From assembly GCA_020543525.1 (NCBI GenBank), contig JAHYIO010000003.1, forward strand, positions 3,410,001 through 3,474,000: a stretch of DNA of 64,000 bases, written 5' to 3'. Both the position numbers and the translations under genes were made by a program. Position 1 is the first letter of the stretch. Each line of letters starts with the position of its first letter. Source of the DNA: Coriolopsis trogii. Its lineage: Eukaryota > Basidiomycota > Agaricomycetes > Polyporales > Polyporaceae. Of this stretch, positions 61,993-64,000 are shown in pieces. A model generated the notes under the pieces. It was not told where the DNA came from and searched no databases. It was given only the letters and a program-made list of their open reading frames with translations.

Positions 61993-64000
61993 TCACGAGC
62001 GCTTCGCCCCAGTGTGGATCGCAAGCGCGCCACGTTGAGGAACGGTAACGTGGAACGAGCCGCCGGAGACGACAAACCTGCCAATGAAGGTAATAGAATA
62101 TCAGCTGAAGACCTTCTGAGTAGTTACCATCGGTACGCACGAGGAGCCGGAGCACTGTCCGTTCGCCAGCTTTCCCTTGACCACATCGCAATACGTGCCA
62201 TCGGGGAGGGACGTCTTGAACGTCGTCGTCCACGCCGAGTCCTCGTTGTTGATCGCCACGAAACCGAGGGAGCCTGGGTGCATACTATCAGCCTCTACCC
62301 GGAGTCCTTCAGCGCAGCTCACGTACCGCGACCAAACGCAATACGCTGTCCCGAAGGCGCAGTCCAGTTGTTCAAAGCAGCGCTACCGACGGTGTTCCTG
62401 AACCCGACCATGCCCGAGATCTCCTGCCAGCGGTGCTGGCACAGCCAGCCGTTCGCGCCATTGTTCCCGGAGCACGAGCCGTAGCCCCCGTTCGGCGGGC
62501 CGTTGTCGTTGTTGGAGAAGCTGTAGCTCGAGAGGACGGTCGGGGTGCCGTATGGGTGGGCGAGGGAGAAGATCGAGGCGAGGACGTAGGTGTTGGATGG
62601 GGAGTTGCTGGTGAGCGTTCCGGGGCTCTAGGGATTGGGTGAGTATATGCGGAAGGAAGACGGGACTCGACCTGACGTACACGCTCGGAGTCGTGGTTGG
62701 CGACGAAGACGTTCGCTTGCGACCCGGGGACCCAACCTGCATAGCATATTAGAGATAGCGCTCGCAATCTGTTGACGAGTTCATGCATACCCCTATTGTC
62801 GAGGTCCTTGAGACCGGACAACTTCGCAGCACCAGTGAACGCACTCTTCAGAGCGTCCATGTAGCGGAACCTGAGTGTACATCAGCAAGATGTGCCGAGT
62901 GAGACAAGGAATGACATACTCCTGAACATCGCCTGTACTGGTGTCAGCACCGAAGTGGAGGCCTACAGACTATTGTACGTGGCGCACCTATCTGAGTGTA
63001 CTCGTTCGGCGTCACAGGTTGACCACCGCCAAAAACGACCTCCTGTGTGATGTACAGCTTCTTCCCATTCGTGTTGAGGCGTGACATGATGTTGGAGATG
63101 TCCGCCACCGGCATGTCTGAGTCTCCTGTCAGTTACGGCCACAATGAAGGGTTACAGTGTAAGGATACTGACGTTTCGCCGCGTCTAATCGAAGGCCATC
63201 AACGCCTAAGCTGAGAAGGTCGTTCCCGTATGCGGCGAGGTGAGCCCGTACGTTCTCGGACTCGGTGGCGAGGCTGTGGAAAGACGACGCATATTAGTCG
63301 GTGAACCCGGAGTTGTGAATACGTGGCGATACCCACTCTGCAAGGCCAGCGAGCTCACAGTTCTGGATCTCGTACGCGCTGTTCCAGTCGTTGATCCCGT
63401 GGCGGCAGGTATGGAAGTCACCATCTCCGTAAATACCAGGATAGTTGTAGTGATTGAAGGATGAGCCCGCCGTGCCTGTTCCAGAGTCAAGACCGGCCAT
63501 ATGGTTCCAAATGGTATCTGGGACGAATGGCTGTCAGATCTCCGAGGAGAGGCTTCGAAGCAGGAGTGTCCATACCAACGATGACGCCCACACCCGCGTC
63601 GTGGCATGATTTGACCATGTTGGCGAACTGGTCGCGGTTGCCGTGTTTCGATGAAAGCTGGTACGACACAGCCTGGTAGTCTGTCCACCATTGGTCGCCA
63701 GAGATGCTCTCCTGTGGAGGGTTCACTGGAAATAAGCGACTGTCAGCTCATCTCTGCCACATTCGAACTCATCCAGAGGACCCCCACCTTGAACGTAGCC
63801 ATACCCCGCAGGACCAATGAAGTTCTTGCATTCGGCGGCGACGCTATCCCAGTTCCACTCGAACATCTCGATGATGACCGACTTGTTCACATTAGCCGGT
63901 GCTCGGCCAAAGTGGCGGGTCCTGGAAGAGCCATGGCGATGCTGGCCTTCGACCGCCGAGAGGACAGCAGCGAGGGTGATAAAGAGCGACAGCTTCGACC
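61993..64000 (-). CDS. Secreted GH13 alpha-amylase, 5' end off the window
   Basis: An extracellular enzyme that cuts alpha-1,4 bonds inside starch and glycogen. The first readable residues at 64000 are already a signal peptide ([15 protein letters not shown]), so only the start codon and a few residues are missing. Blocks in order: [41 protein letters not shown]; the nucleophile Asp in LRLDAAKH (near 63195); the acid Glu in ITQEVVFG (near 63045); and the transition-state Asp in VANHDSERV (near 62680). A beta-sandwich C domain ends at 61993, and there is no starch-binding module. About nine exons. The EMFEWNW and VQVSPPQES blocks are those of the animal and actinobacterial type (GH13_24/32) and not the usual fungal GH13_1 enzymes. 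All three catalytic acids are intact. Confidence 0.88.

Noticed and set aside
1..64000. CRISPR array, bacterial operons, riboswitches, rRNA genes
   Set aside because: None seen on either strand; the DNA is fungal nuclear with spliceosomal introns.

Overview
This is nuclear DNA of a filamentous fungus, almost certainly an agaricomycete basidiomycete and plausibly a wood-decay polypore. The reasons are genes broken by many 50-65 nt introns with GTRNGY donors, CTRAY-type branch points and YAG acceptors, a cluster-type hydrophobin pair, F-box and BTB family expansions, multi-copy P450s and aldo-keto reductases, and a chromodomain Ty3/gypsy retrotransposon. No ORF-only reading covers most genes: products were read by joining exons by eye, so internal exon borders are approximate unless stated.

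Layout. 1-3.6 kb: two tandem F-box paralogues (the first runs off the left edge). 4.2-7.4 kb: a complete cytochrome P450 and the C-terminal relic of another. 8.6-10.8 kb: a large Pro/Ser/acidic orphan protein. 13.4-15.4 kb: a secreted sedolisin (S53) protease. 17-19.8 kb: two tandem SAM-dependent methyltransferases of the AusD/Trt5-like type. 20.4-24.8 kb: two tandem aldo-keto reductases. 25.7-33.9 kb: an F-box gene, an orphan gene, a TMEM19/DUF92 membrane protein, another F-box gene and a frameshifted, truncated F-box relic. 34.4-39.4 kb: a second P450 and a third aldo-keto reductase. 40.07 kb: an intron-containing tRNA-Phe. 40.33-47.05 kb: a complete, very young chromovirus with identical-looking 310 bp LTRs and a 5 bp target duplication. 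47.3-48.8 kb: a BTB gene with an in-frame stop and a partial duplicate of its C-terminus. 49.4-64 kb: a GH3 beta-glucosidase with PA14 insert, an SGNH esterase, a methyltransferase relic that has lost its SAM-binding core, two hydrophobins, an alpha/beta-hydrolase and a secreted GH13 alpha-amylase (5' end beyond the right edge).

How the genes fit together. Two P450s (plus a relic), two methyltransferases (plus a relic) and three aldo-keto reductases interleaved over 50 kb look like a tailoring-enzyme neighbourhood of secondary metabolism, grown by local duplication, with no core synthase visible in the window. The right-hand third is a saprotrophic set: beta-glucosidase, esterase, amylase and aerial-surface hydrophobins. 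The retrotransposon carries the most unusual mechanics: a primer-binding site complementary to its own predicted mRNA 5' end (Tf1-like self-priming), a well-phased -1 slippery heptamer between gag and pol, and insertion about 185 bp from a tRNA gene. The hydrophobins both lack the two cysteines that form one disulfide of the canonical fold.
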